Assembly: GCF_021440195.1 (NCBI RefSeq)
Contig: NZ_JAJTSZ010000004.1
Location: 1 to 64,000, forward strand
Reading direction: 5' to 3'
Source of the DNA: Dyadobacter sp. CY356
GTDB lineage: Bacteria > Bacteroidota > Bacteroidia > Cytophagales > Spirosomataceae
Length of the DNA stretch: 64,000 bases
Part shown: piece by piece, positions 28,602-37,682 of the stretch
Position numbering within the stretch: position 1 is the stretch's first letter
How the letters are laid out: the number at the start of each line of letters is the position of its first letter
Notes under the pieces: model-generated
Databases searched by the model: none
What the model was told of the DNA's origin: nothing
The model's input: only the letters and a program-made list of their open reading frames with translations
Translations under genes and position numbers: made by a program

Positions 28602-28851
28602 TGCTGACGATATACTGTGCCATATGGTTTACATCGATCAAAATTTTTCTACCTTCAGCCGGATTTGTGATCTTGATGCCATATTCTCTTTCTAACAATA
28701 CCACAAGTTCAAGTGAATCGATTGAGTCCAATCCCAGATCCCCGCCGAAAAGAGGTTCGTCGTCCTTAATATCTTCCGGGTTTATATCCAGCAAATTCAA
28801 ATACTGCACAATTTGCGTTTTTATAACCGGTTTTAAGCTTTCAATTTCCAT
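28585..28851 (-). CDS. Acyl carrier protein of the pigment cluster
   Basis: The 88-residue carrier has the phosphopantetheine site in GLDSIDSLELVVLLEREYGI (Ser about 42), preceded by an acidic GGDLGL stretch. It would carry chains for the overlapping ketosynthase and may donate acyl groups to the BtrH-like protein or DarB. The phosphopantetheinyl transferase at 41477 could activate it. It starts 5 bp after the ABC permease gene ends. Confidence 0.88.
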   Translation of the reverse strand: MEIESLKPVIKTQIVQYLNLLDINPEDIKDDEPLFGGDLGLDSIDSLELVVLLEREYGIKITNPAEGRKILIDVNHMAQYIVSNAKTA

Positions 28852-28856
28852 TAGTA

Positions 28857-30134
28857 TCAGATAATTTTTTCTATTCTAAGTTTAATATAAGTGCAAAGTT
28901 GGCAAATCAAAATGAATACTCCCAAAAACAACATCACCCACCTGAGTTCATTCCAGCTGCCCCCTTTCAGAAAAAGTATATAAAATCCTTCCAGACACCA
29001 GTGCAAAGGTGAAAAATTACTTGCAAACTGCATGTATTCAGGCATTACAAAAGCAGGTACCAGAATACCTCCAATTGCACCAAAAATAATAATCGAGATC
29101 GCACCAAAACCGTTGGCCTGCTCTTGTGTTTTCGCCCAGGAACCTATCAACAATGCATAACTGACAGCCGCCATGCTACTGATCAGGACAACTGCGGCAA
29201 AGGCAGGGAAATTTGTTGGGATTGTTAACTCAGGCAAACCAATTTTCGGTAAAATCCAGACGCCGATTGAAAAAGTTAATGCAACCTGCAAAATCGCTAC
29301 GAGTACGTAAACTACCATTTTGCTGAACATTACAAGCATAAAACTGGTCGGCATTGTTTTCAATCTTAAAAAACTACCATTCACACGCTCCTTAACAATG
29401 TTGCTGCCCAGAGAAACCACCATAAAAAACATGGCAAAAATTGTCCAGGCCGGAACGTTATGCTGTGTCGAATTAGGGACCGCCACAGAATTGCTGTTGG
29501 TGGCAACGATCTGGTTGATCTTGACCCGGTTCACCGCCATTTTTTGATTCAGGTTTTCCGATTTCGCACCAATTTCCATATCCTTGTAAATCCGGTCAAT
29601 CATCATTGACTTCTCAATCATGCCCAAATATGAATCAACAACGCCCATAACCGAAGCACTGTAATTTTCCTGTAAAACAGGATCGTGGTAGAAAGATAAG
29701 GATGGCATTTTTGCAGTCTTTACCGAAGCAGAATCTGCTTCCAGACCTAGGTCACGCATCATCATGTGACTGATCTCTCCGGTATTGCTTTCCAATCCAT
29801 TTGTAAAATTGGGGGGAATATAAAGTGCGATCATTTTCCCCCTTGCCAGTAATTCCTTTTTTAAAGCCTTTTCGGGAAGGGCATTAAGTGTGTCAATTTT
29901 AAAAAGCCGGGAAGTAATCAGAAGGTCCAGAAGTTTATTTCCCTGATTTCCTTCGTCGTGATTAACAACCAGCATAGGGATCTCGTTTTCATTCACGATT
30001 TTATAGGCACTGTCCTGGATTATCGTGATAATAAAAACAAGCAAAAGTGGCATCACAAACATAAGTGCTAACCCTACCTTGTCACTGACAAGCAGAAAAA
30101 ATTCCTTACGAATGGATGAAAAAATCTTGAACAT
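28857..30134 (-). CDS. ABC-2 type transporter permease
   Basis: The 425-residue membrane protein has an N-terminal span (about 18-38), a large extracytoplasmic part (about 40-225) and five to six clustered C-terminal spans (about 230-420) including IFGAIGGILVPAFVMP, a pattern of ABC-2/YhgE-type exporters. It lies 4 bp after its ATPase gene. In flexirubin-type clusters such an exporter is thought to move pigment or precursors to the outer membrane; the cargo is inferred. Confidence 0.85.
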   Translation of the reverse strand: MFKIFSSIRKEFFLLVSDKVGLALMFVMPLLLVFIITIIQDSAYKIVNENEIPMLVVNHDEGNQGNKLLDLLITSRLFKIDTLNALPEKALKKELLARGKMIALYIPPNFTNGLESNTGEISHMMMRDLGLEADSASVKTAKMPSLSFYHDPVLQENYSASVMGVVDSYLGMIEKSMMIDRIYKDMEIGAKSENLNQKMAVNRVKINQIVATNSNSVAVPNSTQHNVPAWTIFAMFFMVVSLGSNIVKERVNGSFLRLKTMPTSFMLVMFSKMVVYVLVAILQVALTFSIGVWILPKIGLPELTIPTNFPAFAAVVLISSMAAVSYALLIGSWAKTQEQANGFGAISIIIFGAIGGILVPAFVMPEYMQFASNFSPLHWCLEGFYILFLKGGSWNELRWVMLFLGVFILICQLCTYIKLRIEKII

Positions 30135-30138
30135 AGGG

Positions 30139-30888
30139 TTAATCGCGGTACTCCTCTCCTGTCAGCTTAATAAATAGATCCTGTAAACTTGAAGCGTCAT
30201 TTTTTGTTAATAATTCATTCATCCCACCCTCCGCGACCACCTTTCCATGGTCTATCAAAGCAATGCGATTACAAAATTCTTCTGCTTCCGACATGTGATG
30301 AGAAGTATACACAATCGTTGTGCCAGCCCTGTTAATTTCTTCAAGATATTTTATGATTGCATTTTTACTTTGCACGTCAACACCTACGGTTGGCTCGTCA
30401 AGAAAGAGAATTGCAGGTTTGTGAATAAGCCCTATCGCAAGATTTACCCGCCTTTTCATACCTCCCGAAAAAGTCGAAACCTCCTTGTCGGCTACTTTTG
30501 TCAGGCCCAATTCATACAGCAATGCATCGATGCGAACAGATAGATCTGCCTTCGACAAATTATACATGGCCCCGAAATAATCAAGATTTTGTCTTGGCGT
30601 GAGTTCCTGATAAAAAGCGTATTCCTGAGGAACAAATCCCATTCTGCTCTTGCGCTCGTTACCCGAAATTCCGACGCCTCCGATGTAATAGGAAATATTT
30701 CCTTCTGATGGTGGAATAATTCCGCAAAGTATCGAAATAAGTGTCGTTTTACCCGCACCATTCGGCCCAAGTAAACCGTACACATCAGCCTCATTAATTT
30801 GAAGATTTACATGGCTCAGACTATCTTCTTGTGCAGATTTATATCGTTTGGTAACATTTTCAATCTGAATCGACGGGCCTGTATACAT
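30139..30888 (-). CDS. ABC transporter ATP-binding protein
   Basis: The 249-residue ATPase has Walker A GPNGAGKTT (about 40), the signature TFSGGMKRRVNLAIGL (about 137), Walker B AILFLDEPTVGVD and the switch His in VYTSHHMSEAE. It is the partner of the permease gene immediately downstream (4-bp gap). It resembles drug-export and lipid-export ATPases. Confidence 0.92.
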   Translation of the reverse strand: MYTGPSIQIENVTKRYKSAQEDSLSHVNLQINEADVYGLLGPNGAGKTTLISILCGIIPPSEGNISYYIGGVGISGNERKSRMGFVPQEYAFYQELTPRQNLDYFGAMYNLSKADLSVRIDALLYELGLTKVADKEVSTFSGGMKRRVNLAIGLIHKPAILFLDEPTVGVDVQSKNAIIKYLEEINRAGTTIVYTSHHMSEAEEFCNRIALIDHGKVVAEGGMNELLTKNDASSLQDLFIKLTGEEYRD

Positions 30889-30915
30889 TAGGAAGCAAAT
30901 GATTGAGGAAATAAA

Positions 30916-31947
30916 TTATTTCCCCAGATTCAATTTAGAAAGTTTTAAAAATGCTTCTTTTTCAACAGAACGGATTTCAAGAAGGCGATCAGCAATTTCA
31001 TCGAAACTTTGCTGCTCAGTCAGTCTCCCTTTGTAAACACCCGCCATCTGAATCGCGCTGGCGCGCCACATATCACCAGATTTTGTAAATTCCTCCGAAA
31101 GTCCGATCAGGCGATCATCTTGTAAATAGGCAGCTGCCTGTTCGAGAAAAGCGCCATAAAGAAAACGAAAACCACCGCCTCCTGTGCCAATTTCTTCCTG
31201 CATCCGAACGATTTGACCAAGATACAAACCAGCTTTTTTCAGCCCGAGTTTATCTCTCCACTTTCTGATGTTATTGGAAGTATAACGAATGCCATTCACC
31301 CCTGCAAAATTACCAGGAATGCCGATCATATCCCGAACATTTCGTTTAATCCCTTTTACTATTCCTTTTCTGATAACATCTTCTGTTATCACCCCAACTT
31401 TTTCCGGAAAATAAATATGCCCTTTTGGAGCCAGAGGCCCTTGTGCAAAACGTACCTTGGACAGTTCTTCCGCAGACAGCGACGTAACCTCTTCCATGAT
31501 CGGATCGCTGATCAGGTAGCGGTTATCTTCTTGTCCATACACAATCAGATTGTGCGCATTAAAGTGAAAACGATATTCTTTTGGAAAATAGCTAAGGTGA
31601 AAAACCCCAACCTGACAACCGACCGGAGCTCCTTCCTTTATTTTTTTGTCTAAAAATAATTGTGCTTTGACAGGATCGCTGAACTTGTTTCGGGTAACTT
31701 CCACGCCCAGGGATCTGCAAGTCCGTTTGAAAATAGCACCCGGCATGGTCCTGAAAGAAATAGCAGGCCCGTTATTGATCGTCAAAAATGGTATTTGTAT
31801 ATAGAAAAGTCCTGAACCCATGCCAAAAGCGAGAGGTTCGGTCATAAAATCGAGACCATGATGACGTAGCAATGCCGTGGTTACACCATTTTCACAATGG
31901 GCAGCATGTACGTGATGAAATTCTTCTGTTTTGGTATCGATGTTCAC
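30916..31947 (-). CDS. BtrH-like acyl-ACP transferase (BtrH N-terminal plus DUF4872)
   Basis: The 343-residue protein resembles BtrH, which in butirosin synthesis moves an acyl side chain from a carrier protein to an amine. A papain/C39-like triad is visible: Cys in AAHCENGVTTAL (about 18), His in FNAHNLIVYG (about 130), and Asp in YLISDPIMEE. The C-terminal half is helical (DUF4872-like). In this cluster it could transfer a chain from the ACP at 28585 to a resorcinol hydroxyl. It starts 4 bp after the gene upstream ends. Confidence 0.75.
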   Translation of the reverse strand: MNIDTKTEEFHHVHAAHCENGVTTALLRHHGLDFMTEPLAFGMGSGLFYIQIPFLTINNGPAISFRTMPGAIFKRTCRSLGVEVTRNKFSDPVKAQLFLDKKIKEGAPVGCQVGVFHLSYFPKEYRFHFNAHNLIVYGQEDNRYLISDPIMEEVTSLSAEELSKVRFAQGPLAPKGHIYFPEKVGVITEDVIRKGIVKGIKRNVRDMIGIPGNFAGVNGIRYTSNNIRKWRDKLGLKKAGLYLGQIVRMQEEIGTGGGGFRFLYGAFLEQAAAYLQDDRLIGLSEEFTKSGDMWRASAIQMAGVYKGRLTEQQSFDEIADRLLEIRSVEKEAFLKLSKLNLGK

Positions 31948-31951
31948 TTCA

Positions 31952-32350
31952 TTAACCTTTAAAATTTTTCAATTCGCCGACTGTTATATCGAAAGCCTGC
32001 GCATATTTTTCAAGCTTTTTATCACTCAGTGTTTTAAACACGGAAGGTTTCAGATGTCGGTTTATAAAAAAGCTAAAAAAACCGGTATAACCCGAAAGCA
32101 CACTAATATCCATTAGATTAAGTTCCATAAAATAATAAACGGGACTTTTCTCTCCGTTGGCAACAGCTTTTCTTGCCTCTTCTACCCGATCATTTACCTC
32201 CACCCAGGCACTGTCAAGTGCTTCCTTCTTTATGTCCCAGCCTTTGCTCAGCGCCGTTTCATATTTACCATCCTCATTTTTGACATAACACAATTCCCTA
32301 GTTAATCTGGAAAGTGCGCCGGGCTCCTGGGGCAGATCTTCTTTTTTCAT
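31952..32350 (-). CDS. Conserved pigment-cluster protein of unknown function
   Basis: The 132 residues carry no domain I recognise. The N-terminal half is charged and helical (SAWVEVNDRVEEARKAVANGE), the middle has a hydrophobic SVLSGYTGFFSFFINRH stretch, and the end is LSDKKLEKYAQAFDITVGELKNFKG. It lies 4 bp before the BtrH-like gene and 38 bp after darB, so it is probably translated with them. I recall small unknown proteins of this type in flexirubin clusters but cannot name the family. Confidence 0.65.
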   Translation of the reverse strand: MKKEDLPQEPGALSRLTRELCYVKNEDGKYETALSKGWDIKKEALDSAWVEVNDRVEEARKAVANGEKSPVYYFMELNLMDISVLSGYTGFFSFFINRHLKPSVFKTLSDKKLEKYAQAFDITVGELKNFKG

Positions 32351-32388
32351 TGGGGCTGAATATTAAAATCCGAATGATAAATTTTGTA

Positions 32389-33531
32389 TTAACAAACAGT
32401 CAGCAAGCAGAACATGTATGAGAATCTGGAACTTTCCGGAACAGCAAGTAAAATTTTTTCTCCCTTTTTCAATTTCCCGCTGTTGAATATTTCTTCCACC
32501 ATCATATAAATTGAAGCAGCTCCAACATTTCCCATCGTTGAAAGGTTTGTAAACCATTTTTCTTTCGGAACAGGGATACCGTTTTCAATCAGGACATTTT
32601 CAATTTTACTTTCAAAAAAGTAACTTGAAATGTGTGGAAGGAAATAATCCACATCATTCATATCAAATCCTTTTTTATCTAATATCTGTTTCAGGTTATT
32701 AAAGCCAAGTATTACGATTTTCTCGCTTAATAATTTCACATCCTGCTTGATACTGAAAATTGATTTATTGAAAATCTCCTCGTTTGTAAAATCCTTGAAA
32801 CTTTTCAGTGTACCATCTTCCTCTTTGTAAGCACCCATATACATACAAGCTTCTTCTTCATTTGCAAAAGAGCAGCCGTCAATCCATTCGATCTTCAACG
32901 AAATTCCGGTTTCGTTTGGTTTACCTTCTACCAAAAATGCTCCTGCTCCGTCCGAAAGCATCCATCGAAGGAAATCCTTATCAAAAGATACATAAGGATT
33001 TTGTTCCAAACGTATCAGTTCCTGAACTTCTTCTTCAAATGTGTCCGCACGCAATGAAGGAGAAAAACGCTCAGATGCAACCGCAACTGCCTTTTCCTTA
33101 TCTTCCAATTTTACAGACATATATGCATATTTCAGCGCATGCATTCCGGCACAACAAACGCCTGAAGGCGAAACCACCTCAATTGTTCCTGTTTCCGGAA
33201 GCCATCCATGAATCATCACGCCGTGTGAGGGCATGATTTGGTCAGGACTTGATGTGCCTGCACTTAACAAATCTATATTTTTTAATTCTTCCGGGTTTTC
33301 TTTAAAAAGCTGCCTAACGGCCTCAGAAGCCATTTCAGCATTGGTATGTGTTGGTACACCTTCTTTTGTGTATGCGTAATAGCGGCTTTTTATTTTATTA
33401 TTTCTTAAAACAATTGACTTTGATTTGGATGATTTTCCGTTGATAAATCCCAGATACTCTTCCATTTCCTCATTGGCAACCGCTTCATTAGGAACAAACT
33501 TTGAAACCCGGGTAATAAATGCTTCTGACAT
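32389..33531 (-). CDS. darB: Ketosynthase III DarB of dialkylresorcinol synthesis
   Basis: DarB is a KAS III-like enzyme that condenses two fatty-acid-derived beta-keto chains head to head to build the ring of dialkylresorcinols. In the 380 residues the Cys-His-Asn triad is present: probably C127 in GVCCAGM, His in YFLPHISSYF and Asn in STMGNVGAASIY. It lies 58 bp downstream of the darA homologue, the diagnostic pairing. Housekeeping FabH is less likely, since it is shorter (about 320 residues) and has different flanking sequence. Confidence 0.85.
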   Translation of the reverse strand: MSEAFITRVSKFVPNEAVANEEMEEYLGFINGKSSKSKSIVLRNNKIKSRYYAYTKEGVPTHTNAEMASEAVRQLFKENPEELKNIDLLSAGTSSPDQIMPSHGVMIHGWLPETGTIEVVSPSGVCCAGMHALKYAYMSVKLEDKEKAVAVASERFSPSLRADTFEEEVQELIRLEQNPYVSFDKDFLRWMLSDGAGAFLVEGKPNETGISLKIEWIDGCSFANEEEACMYMGAYKEEDGTLKSFKDFTNEEIFNKSIFSIKQDVKLLSEKIVILGFNNLKQILDKKGFDMNDVDYFLPHISSYFFESKIENVLIENGIPVPKEKWFTNLSTMGNVGAASIYMMVEEIFNSGKLKKGEKILLAVPESSRFSYMFCLLTVC

Positions 33532-33589
33532 TGCAATAATAGTATTGATTATTAATAAGTTGATGGAGCTGTTAATTCGTTTTGATATG

Positions 33590-34492
33590 TTAGCTCACAC
33601 CGTAATAGTATTCCTTCGATCTCTTTATTGATTTTTGTAAAAAAGGGGCAAAAAAGATGAAGTAAACAGACAATATAATGGGTGAAGCTACAAACAGCGC
33701 GATTAACAGATAATAACTGAAAAGATTTACATAAAACCTTCTTTTCTCTGGTGTCGTTCCCTTTTTCTTGATCAGCCCGGCCCAGATTCTAAAAATTTTC
33801 TTTCCCCTCATTTCAATAAACCAGATATCCGTCGGGATGTCAATCAGACCAAGTGCTAATATTTTTTTCTGCAAATTGGTATAATCTTCATTTTGTAAGG
33901 CATTACTAACAATACTTCCGAATTTATCCGCGCTTAAAATATCTTCCTGACTTACTCCCGGAACCGGCAATAAATTCCATTTTCTTTCCTTTTTACCGGT
34001 AAGCATCCAATGAAAAATGGTTAAAACACTGATCAGATTGGGCTCTCTATCCATAAGCGGAACATTACCGACCAGAATCCCACCTGCCTTTTTGATATAT
34101 GCTTTAACACTTTCCTGGGAATTCAACCACATATTTCTTCCACCAATTACTGTTACAACGGGCGTATCCTTCATTTTTTGTTGAAAAACAGGATCCTGCA
34201 AAAGCGATGTAACAGGCAAAGACGGCGACAAAAACCAGGGCTGGTAACCCAGGATAATTAAATCATATTTATCTGATGAGTAATCAATTGGCTGCAATGC
34301 AACTGCTTCTTCATTCACACATTCAGGCATGGTGTCATAAAACACCTCACTTGTCCATGGAAACGCAATAGGTTTTACTGTCAGAATCTGTTTTCTTTCT
34401 ATTTCAGCAGAATTAAATGGCAACAGAAAATTGTCGATTATTTCGTTCAACTGACCTGATTGCGAATAATTAATTACAAGCACCTTTTTCAT
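33590..34492 (-). CDS. darA: Dialkylresorcinol biosynthesis protein DarA
   Basis: The 300-residue protein begins with a flavodoxin-like phosphate loop (VLVINYSQSGQLNEIID), continues with the characteristic PIAFPWTSEVFYDTMPECV and GYQPWFLSPSLPVTSLL segments, and ends with two membrane spans (about 245-285). Databases call this family the dialkylresorcinol condensing enzyme; from memory, pathway work assigns ring formation to DarB and the final oxidation to DarA, which suits a flavin fold. It is adjacent to darB. Confidence 0.82.
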   Translation of the reverse strand: MKKVLVINYSQSGQLNEIIDNFLLPFNSAEIERKQILTVKPIAFPWTSEVFYDTMPECVNEEAVALQPIDYSSDKYDLIILGYQPWFLSPSLPVTSLLQDPVFQQKMKDTPVVTVIGGRNMWLNSQESVKAYIKKAGGILVGNVPLMDREPNLISVLTIFHWMLTGKKERKWNLLPVPGVSQEDILSADKFGSIVSNALQNEDYTNLQKKILALGLIDIPTDIWFIEMRGKKIFRIWAGLIKKKGTTPEKRRFYVNLFSYYLLIALFVASPIILSVYFIFFAPFLQKSIKRSKEYYYGVS

Positions 34493-34530
34493 TCAACTAT
34501 CCTATTCAAATTTCGAGTACACAGATGCAG

Positions 34531-35013
34531 CTATGGCAGGTCATCTATTTTTATTACTGCCGAGCTGGCTGCGTAATTTTTTATTATTTTTTTCAATTCA
34601 GGATCAAGATTTTTGTAACCTTCAGCAATTACCTTTTTGTCCTCACTCTGGTTTTTGTTGTATTTCAAAATCTTTGGAGCATGTTCCTGAATGGCAAGCC
34701 TTAAAAACCTGAATTCCGCATTTGACGGCTTTTTGGCAATTTCATCTTCCAGAATCCCCGCTCCTTTTTTAAATGTCTTAATCTTATTGTTGGCACCTTT
34801 TACAAAATCTGCTTTTTTCATGTAAAGCGCTCCCTGATACGCCAAATTTGCAGAAGATGATTTTTCCTTTTCCAAAAGCGATATCATCCCATCAATTTCT
34901 TGTTCATTCCGGGCAGAAAAGGCTTTGTAAAAATTACTTTTATCAACTTCTTTACTAATGAAAGCCGAAAAAAGAACAATAAAGATAAAGCCAAAAAACG
35001 TGACTGGTTTCAT
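34531..35013 (-). CDS. Secreted helical protein of unknown function in the pigment cluster
   Basis: The 160 residues have an N-terminal signal peptide (KPVTFFGFIFIVLFSAFISK) and a helix-rich, lysine-rich mature part (ARNEQEIDGMISLLEKEKSSSANLAYQGALYMKKADF, then NAEFRFLRLAIQEHAPKILKYNKNQSED). The helix-turn-helix periodicity suggests a TPR-like scaffold. No cysteine or catalytic motif is seen. It lies between darA (38 bp) and the methyltransferase gene (50 bp), all on the minus strand, so a role in pigment export or localisation is possible. Confidence 0.65.
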   Translation of the reverse strand: MKPVTFFGFIFIVLFSAFISKEVDKSNFYKAFSARNEQEIDGMISLLEKEKSSSANLAYQGALYMKKADFVKGANNKIKTFKKGAGILEDEIAKKPSNAEFRFLRLAIQEHAPKILKYNKNQSEDKKVIAEGYKNLDPELKKIIKNYAASSAVIKIDDLP

Positions 35014-35063
35014 ATTGATACAATTTTCTTATTAACTATGTAACAGATCAGTTCTGAAACTAA

Positions 35064-36125
35064 TTAAACTATCTTTTTACATTCAAGGATCGTGTGGTAA
35101 CTATCTCCAATAAGCGGGTAAGTTTCTACAACTTCGAAACCGGCTTCTCTTACCAGATTTTTCATAACTTCAATCCGGTACATTTTACTGTTTCCGTTAG
35201 CCATAATTGTGAAATATAACGATGTTGCTACCAAACTGAAATGCGCCGCAGGATAGTCCTGGTTATCAAAAAACGGTTCAAGGATATATAACCTCGTGTC
35301 CTCAGACGCGGCCTGACAAGCATTATTCAAGATACAAACAATTTCTTCTTTTGAAAAACAATCCAGAAACTGGCTCATCCAGATCACATCAGCACCCTGA
35401 GGGATTTTTTGTTCCGTGTCGAGCAAATTGATCGGATAAAACTCAATCCTGTCGAGTAATCCCTTTTCAGCTGCATTTTGTTTAGCCACTTTTAGCTGAA
35501 CCGGCAGATCCAAAATCTTTATTTTCACATCAGGATCATACCCACAACATGCAAAAGACCATTTTCCAGTATTCCCTCCTATATCAAAAATTGTACCCGT
35601 TGGTTTACTAAAAACTATCTTAAGTGCTGATGGGAATGCTCCGTCGGAATAATAGTGATCGAAATCAAACCAGGATTTTTTGGCTGGTTCGGGCAAAACA
35701 GACAGGCCTTCGTAGATAGTCGGCCAGTCACCCAATACTTTAAGTCCTTCCGGTTTACCAGTTTTTATACTATCTGTCATGGATTTCGCACCCAGATAAC
35801 ATACATCATTCATGAAATTGACATTCACTTTCGTCATCTCATCTTTCAAAAGGAAAAAGCCGATTTTGGTGATTTTAACTTTTCCCTCTTCAAAACATTC
35901 CACAACACCCAAAACTTCGGCCGCCTCGATCAGTAGTTCCACACCATATTCCGAAACATCCAGTTTTTCAATGATGGTCGCAATGCTGACCCCTTTTCGG
36001 TTATTATTTATAAATTCAAGTATCCCTAAATCTCTCAATGCAATAACGGCCTGAAAGTAGATCGGACCGAACGCTATTTTTTGTGCTTCATACTTGGCTT
36101 CAATTGCCGATATTTCTTTTTTCAT
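35064..36125 (-). CDS. SAM-dependent O-methyltransferase-like protein
   Basis: The 353 residues match the two-domain methyltransferase family typified by hydroxyindole and caffeate O-methyltransferases. An N-terminal winged-helix dimerisation region (LRDLGILEFINNNRKGVSIATIIEKLDVSEYGVELLIEAAEVLGVV) precedes a Rossmann fold with the SAM loop FDIGGNTGKWSF near 178 and the DLPVQLKVAKQNA segment. It would methylate a phenol or carboxylate; flexirubin-type pigments carry methyl groups on the aromatic ring or resorcinol. The next gene upstream ends 8 bp before its start. Confidence 0.8.
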   Translation of the reverse strand: MKKEISAIEAKYEAQKIAFGPIYFQAVIALRDLGILEFINNNRKGVSIATIIEKLDVSEYGVELLIEAAEVLGVVECFEEGKVKITKIGFFLLKDEMTKVNVNFMNDVCYLGAKSMTDSIKTGKPEGLKVLGDWPTIYEGLSVLPEPAKKSWFDFDHYYSDGAFPSALKIVFSKPTGTIFDIGGNTGKWSFACCGYDPDVKIKILDLPVQLKVAKQNAAEKGLLDRIEFYPINLLDTEQKIPQGADVIWMSQFLDCFSKEEIVCILNNACQAASEDTRLYILEPFFDNQDYPAAHFSLVATSLYFTIMANGNSKMYRIEVMKNLVREAGFEVVETYPLIGDSYHTILECKKIV

Positions 36126-36133
36126 TGTACAAA

Positions 36134-36856
36134 TTAAGGTTCCTTGCTTAAACCGGAAGCGGGTATCATCCGGTCTTTAAATCTTCTTCTGTATTTTTTC
36201 TTTTTTAAATCCTCTTCATGCCAGATGATATATTGGCCCATGGTACCTTTAAACCGCTCAAAGAAATTTTCCCTTGCCGACAGTTTTTGAAAATTGTCCA
36301 CTATTGCAGGTTTGGGATCTATCTTCGGTTCATACAAATCCAGAATTTTCAAAGTATCAATAACCGTAGGCAAAAGTGCAACAGGTATTTCAAATTTCCG
36401 CATAAACTTTCCCATATAACGACTCTGGAAGGGATCAGTCGCAAGCGCAATTTTCTTAAATCCTAGTTTTTTTGCCAACCGGTAAGAGTAATACACGTTT
36501 TCAGTGCTATGCTGAGCTTTTTCTTCTGTAAAAATATGTTTAGCAGAAATGCCCAGCGACTCAGCGTAATATGACATTACCCTGCTTTCAATATAAGGAG
36601 TAGCTACTGCGGATCCCGAAAATATCACGTTTCTGGCAATGCCTTTTTTGTAGAGATAATAAGCCCAGTGAATCCTCATTTTATGAACCATATCCCATTC
36701 CTTGCCCTGATATGGAAAACCCGGTACTATGATCACATCATAGGGCTGGTCTTTCAAATTTTTTTGATATGTCTTTTCTGCTGAACGATAAAAAAATTTC
36801 GTACACCCTTGTAAAAAAGACGCGGTCAGCAGCAGCAGGATATAAATATTTTTCAA
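36134..36856 (-). CDS. YdcF/SanA-family lipoprotein (DUF218)
   Basis: The 240-residue protein has a lipoprotein signal (LLTASFLQGC, lipid Cys about 18) and a DUF218 domain with YDVIIVPGFPYQG, NVIFSGSAVATPYIES, TEEKAQHSTENVYYSYRLAKKLGFKKIALATDPFQSRYM. DUF218 proteins such as YdcF and SanA act in envelope processes and some bind SAM; the reaction is unknown. It lies 8 bp before the methyltransferase gene, so it belongs to the pigment operon. Confidence 0.8.
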   Translation of the reverse strand: MKNIYILLLLTASFLQGCTKFFYRSAEKTYQKNLKDQPYDVIIVPGFPYQGKEWDMVHKMRIHWAYYLYKKGIARNVIFSGSAVATPYIESRVMSYYAESLGISAKHIFTEEKAQHSTENVYYSYRLAKKLGFKKIALATDPFQSRYMGKFMRKFEIPVALLPTVIDTLKILDLYEPKIDPKPAIVDNFQKLSARENFFERFKGTMGQYIIWHEEDLKKKKYRRRFKDRMIPASGLSKEP

Positions 36857-36880
36857 AGTTCCGTACGATCAATTATATAA

Positions 36881-36923
36881 GAAGCTGTACATCTGCCCGT
36901 TGAAAAGAGCCATGTACAGCTTC
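36881..36923 (-). terminator. Inverted repeat, possible transcription end
   Basis: GAAGCTGTACAT (36881-36892) pairs perfectly with ATGTACAGCTTC (36912-36923) around a 19-base loop. It lies between the secreted-protein gene at 37001 and the DUF218 gene, so it may end or attenuate the upstream transcript; there is no strong U tract. Confidence 0.5.
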
Positions 36924-37000
36924 CGATAACAATATTATTTTTTTTATGATTAAAAATCAATGCGTTATCAATTTCAAACGAATTAATTCTTAAACTTATT

Positions 37001-37627
37001 CTATTTTAAAGTTTTACTCCACTGCTTATAATATTTCGAGCCAATAGCTTTATTGATTTTATAAACGCCCCCAGCCCAATAATTCCGGAAACCAAAACCG
37101 CCTGCTGAACCTTCAACTCTTTCCGTATAAAGTACTTTTTTAGATTTCAGATCAATAAAAGTAACCCAGGCAAATAGTTTCTCAGCTTTTTTATTCAGGC
37201 TTTCCACAACATATACGATTCCAATTCCGTCTTTCACACTTAGTGAATATTTTGAAACCGACTTTTTCACCTGATCTTCCGTAATTTGATACTCATCTTC
37301 TGTGATGTTACCTTTCACATCGACCGATTCATTCAATTTAACCATATCGGCGACTTTCGACTGATACATTTCAGGTTTTAATTTGAAAGCATCCTGAAGA
37401 GAGAATTTTTTCGGTTCATATTCGATCAGATCATTCCAGCTCGTGATATGCTGATTTTTGATCGCAACCGGATCAACAAAACCCAAACGGCCTATAAACT
37501 TAGCCTGCGTGAAGTCCAAACCAAGGAAGGTAAGTTTGGCATTTCCGGCAAACAAATCCGATAAAGTTTGAGCAGATGCCTGCCCGGCAAAAAATAATGC
37601 TACAACAAATAATAGTGATTTTCTCAT
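37001..37627 (-). CDS. Secreted protein of unknown function
   Basis: The 208 residues start with a clear signal peptide ending ASAQT. The mature part is mixed alpha/beta and lysine-rich (AKLTFLGLDFTQAKFIGRLGF, EYEPKKFSLQDAFKLKPEMYQSKVADMVKLNESVDV, then WVTFIDLKSKKVLYTERVEGSAGGFGFRNYWAGGVYK). I do not recognise a family. It has its own candidate promoter box and is followed by a hairpin, so it may be a separate transcription unit inside the pigment locus. It shares a general plan with the next gene upstream, perhaps periplasmic stress or lipid-binding proteins. Confidence 0.7.
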   Translation of the reverse strand: MRKSLLFVVALFFAGQASAQTLSDLFAGNAKLTFLGLDFTQAKFIGRLGFVDPVAIKNQHITSWNDLIEYEPKKFSLQDAFKLKPEMYQSKVADMVKLNESVDVKGNITEDEYQITEDQVKKSVSKYSLSVKDGIGIVYVVESLNKKAEKLFAWVTFIDLKSKKVLYTERVEGSAGGFGFRNYWAGGVYKINKAIGSKYYKQWSKTLK

Positions 37628-37661
37628 GACTTTGAATTTTTAGAACGCTTATTAAAGCTAC

Positions 37662-37669
37662 CAAAAGTA
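37662..37669 (-). promoter_or_regulatory. Candidate -7 box (TACTTTTG)
   Basis: The minus strand reads TACTTTTG, matching TAnnTTTG, 35 bp upstream of the 37627 start codon. There is no clear -33 TTG. Confidence 0.35.
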
Positions 37670-37682
37670 AGAATTATAACTT

